A DNA stretch of 64,000 nt from positions 1,178,001-1,242,000 of the forward strand of contig CAWGMT010000013.1 in NCBI GenBank assembly GCA_963823675.1. The letters are read 5' to 3'. The translations under genes and the position numbers were made by a program. The notes under the pieces are model-generated. The model ran no database searches. It saw nothing but the letters and a program-made list of their open reading frames with translations, and was not told the origin of the DNA. How positions within the stretch are numbered: the stretch's first letter is position 1; each line of letters begins with the position of its first letter. This stretch comes from CAWGMT01 sp963823675 (GTDB lineage: Bacteria; Planctomycetota; Planctomycetia; Isosphaerales; Isosphaeraceae). This document shows positions 63,953 to 64,000 of the stretch, piece by piece.

Positions 63953-64000
63953 ATGCTGACGATACCGGTCTACAACCCGGCCGGCCAACAGATTGGCGAA
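63953..64000 (+). CDS. rplD: 50S ribosomal protein L4, N-terminal part (3' end outside window)
   Basis: The last 48 bases read MLTIPVYNPAGQQIGE, the start of L4 (uL4), which lines the nascent peptide tunnel. An in-frame ATG at 63941 would add four residues; neither start has a strong ribosome binding site. Gene order rpsJ-rplC-rplD is the standard S10 order. Confidence 0.9.
   Translation, partial: MLTIPVYNPAGQQIGE

Overview
The window looks like a chromosomal piece of a high-GC planctomycete, most likely of the Isosphaeraceae/Singulisphaera type. This is inferred from content: an ECF sigma factor paired with a giant Ser/Thr kinase carrying WD40 and TPR repeats, a surface protein with a planctomycete LEPRxLL-like export motif (RRELLS), DUF4058 and Uma2 families, glycine-rich secreted repeat proteins, and dispersed short repeats. 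Ribosomal genes sit in two places, rpsL-rpsG at 50.9-51.8 kb (minus strand) and rpsJ-rplC-rplD at 62.6-64.0 kb (plus strand). No tRNA, rRNA or CRISPR was seen.

Layout. 0-9 kb: tail of a DUF790 protein, a frameshifted P-type ATPase, an AI-2E family permease, and a four-gene block reading DUF3141 hydrolase, MaoC remnant, acetate kinase, FabI. 9-13 kb: a decayed transposase, an outer-membrane-like protein and a small membrane protein. 13-17 kb: an alpha-amylase-family gene and a GH63-like glucosidase. 18-21 kb and 29-33 kb: two paralogous modules, each a small secreted protein followed by a repeat-rich secreted protein. Between them lie phosphoketolase, a histidine phosphatase and GlgX. 33-36 kb: small stress-type genes, a GH5 glycosidase and a DUF433/DUF5615 toxin-antitoxin-like pair. 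36-41 kb: kinase plus ECF sigma factor. 41-45 kb: a 1219-residue parallel beta-helix protein. 45-48.3 kb: a junk-like accessory zone with broken toxin-antitoxin genes, a glycosyltransferase stub and about 17 copies of a 71-bp tandem repeat. 48.3-51.8 kb: two glycosyltransferases directly downstream of rpsL-rpsG. 52-56.4 kb: two membrane metalloprotease loci (M50 and M48) with zinc-ribbon proteins. 56.7 kb: fusA. 58.9-62 kb: three DUF4058 copies (two frameshifted, one truncated) and Uma2. 62.5-64 kb: start of the S10 ribosomal operon.

How it fits together. The carbohydrate genes (alpha-amylase, GH63, GlgX, phosphoketolase, acetate kinase) are consistent with breakdown of alpha-glucans to sugar phosphates, phosphoketolase cleavage to acetyl-phosphate, and ATP formation by acetate kinase. 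The phosphotransacetylase normally found between DUF3141 and acetate kinase appears to be missing, so phosphoketolase may be the local source of acetyl-phosphate (inference).

A caution runs through the window: at least ten otherwise convincing genes are broken by a 1-2 base indel, most often loss of one G in a CGGG or CCGG context or loss of a CG pair in a CGCG run. This is more like a systematic sequencing or assembly error than true gene death, so entries marked pseudogene for that reason may be intact in the organism.
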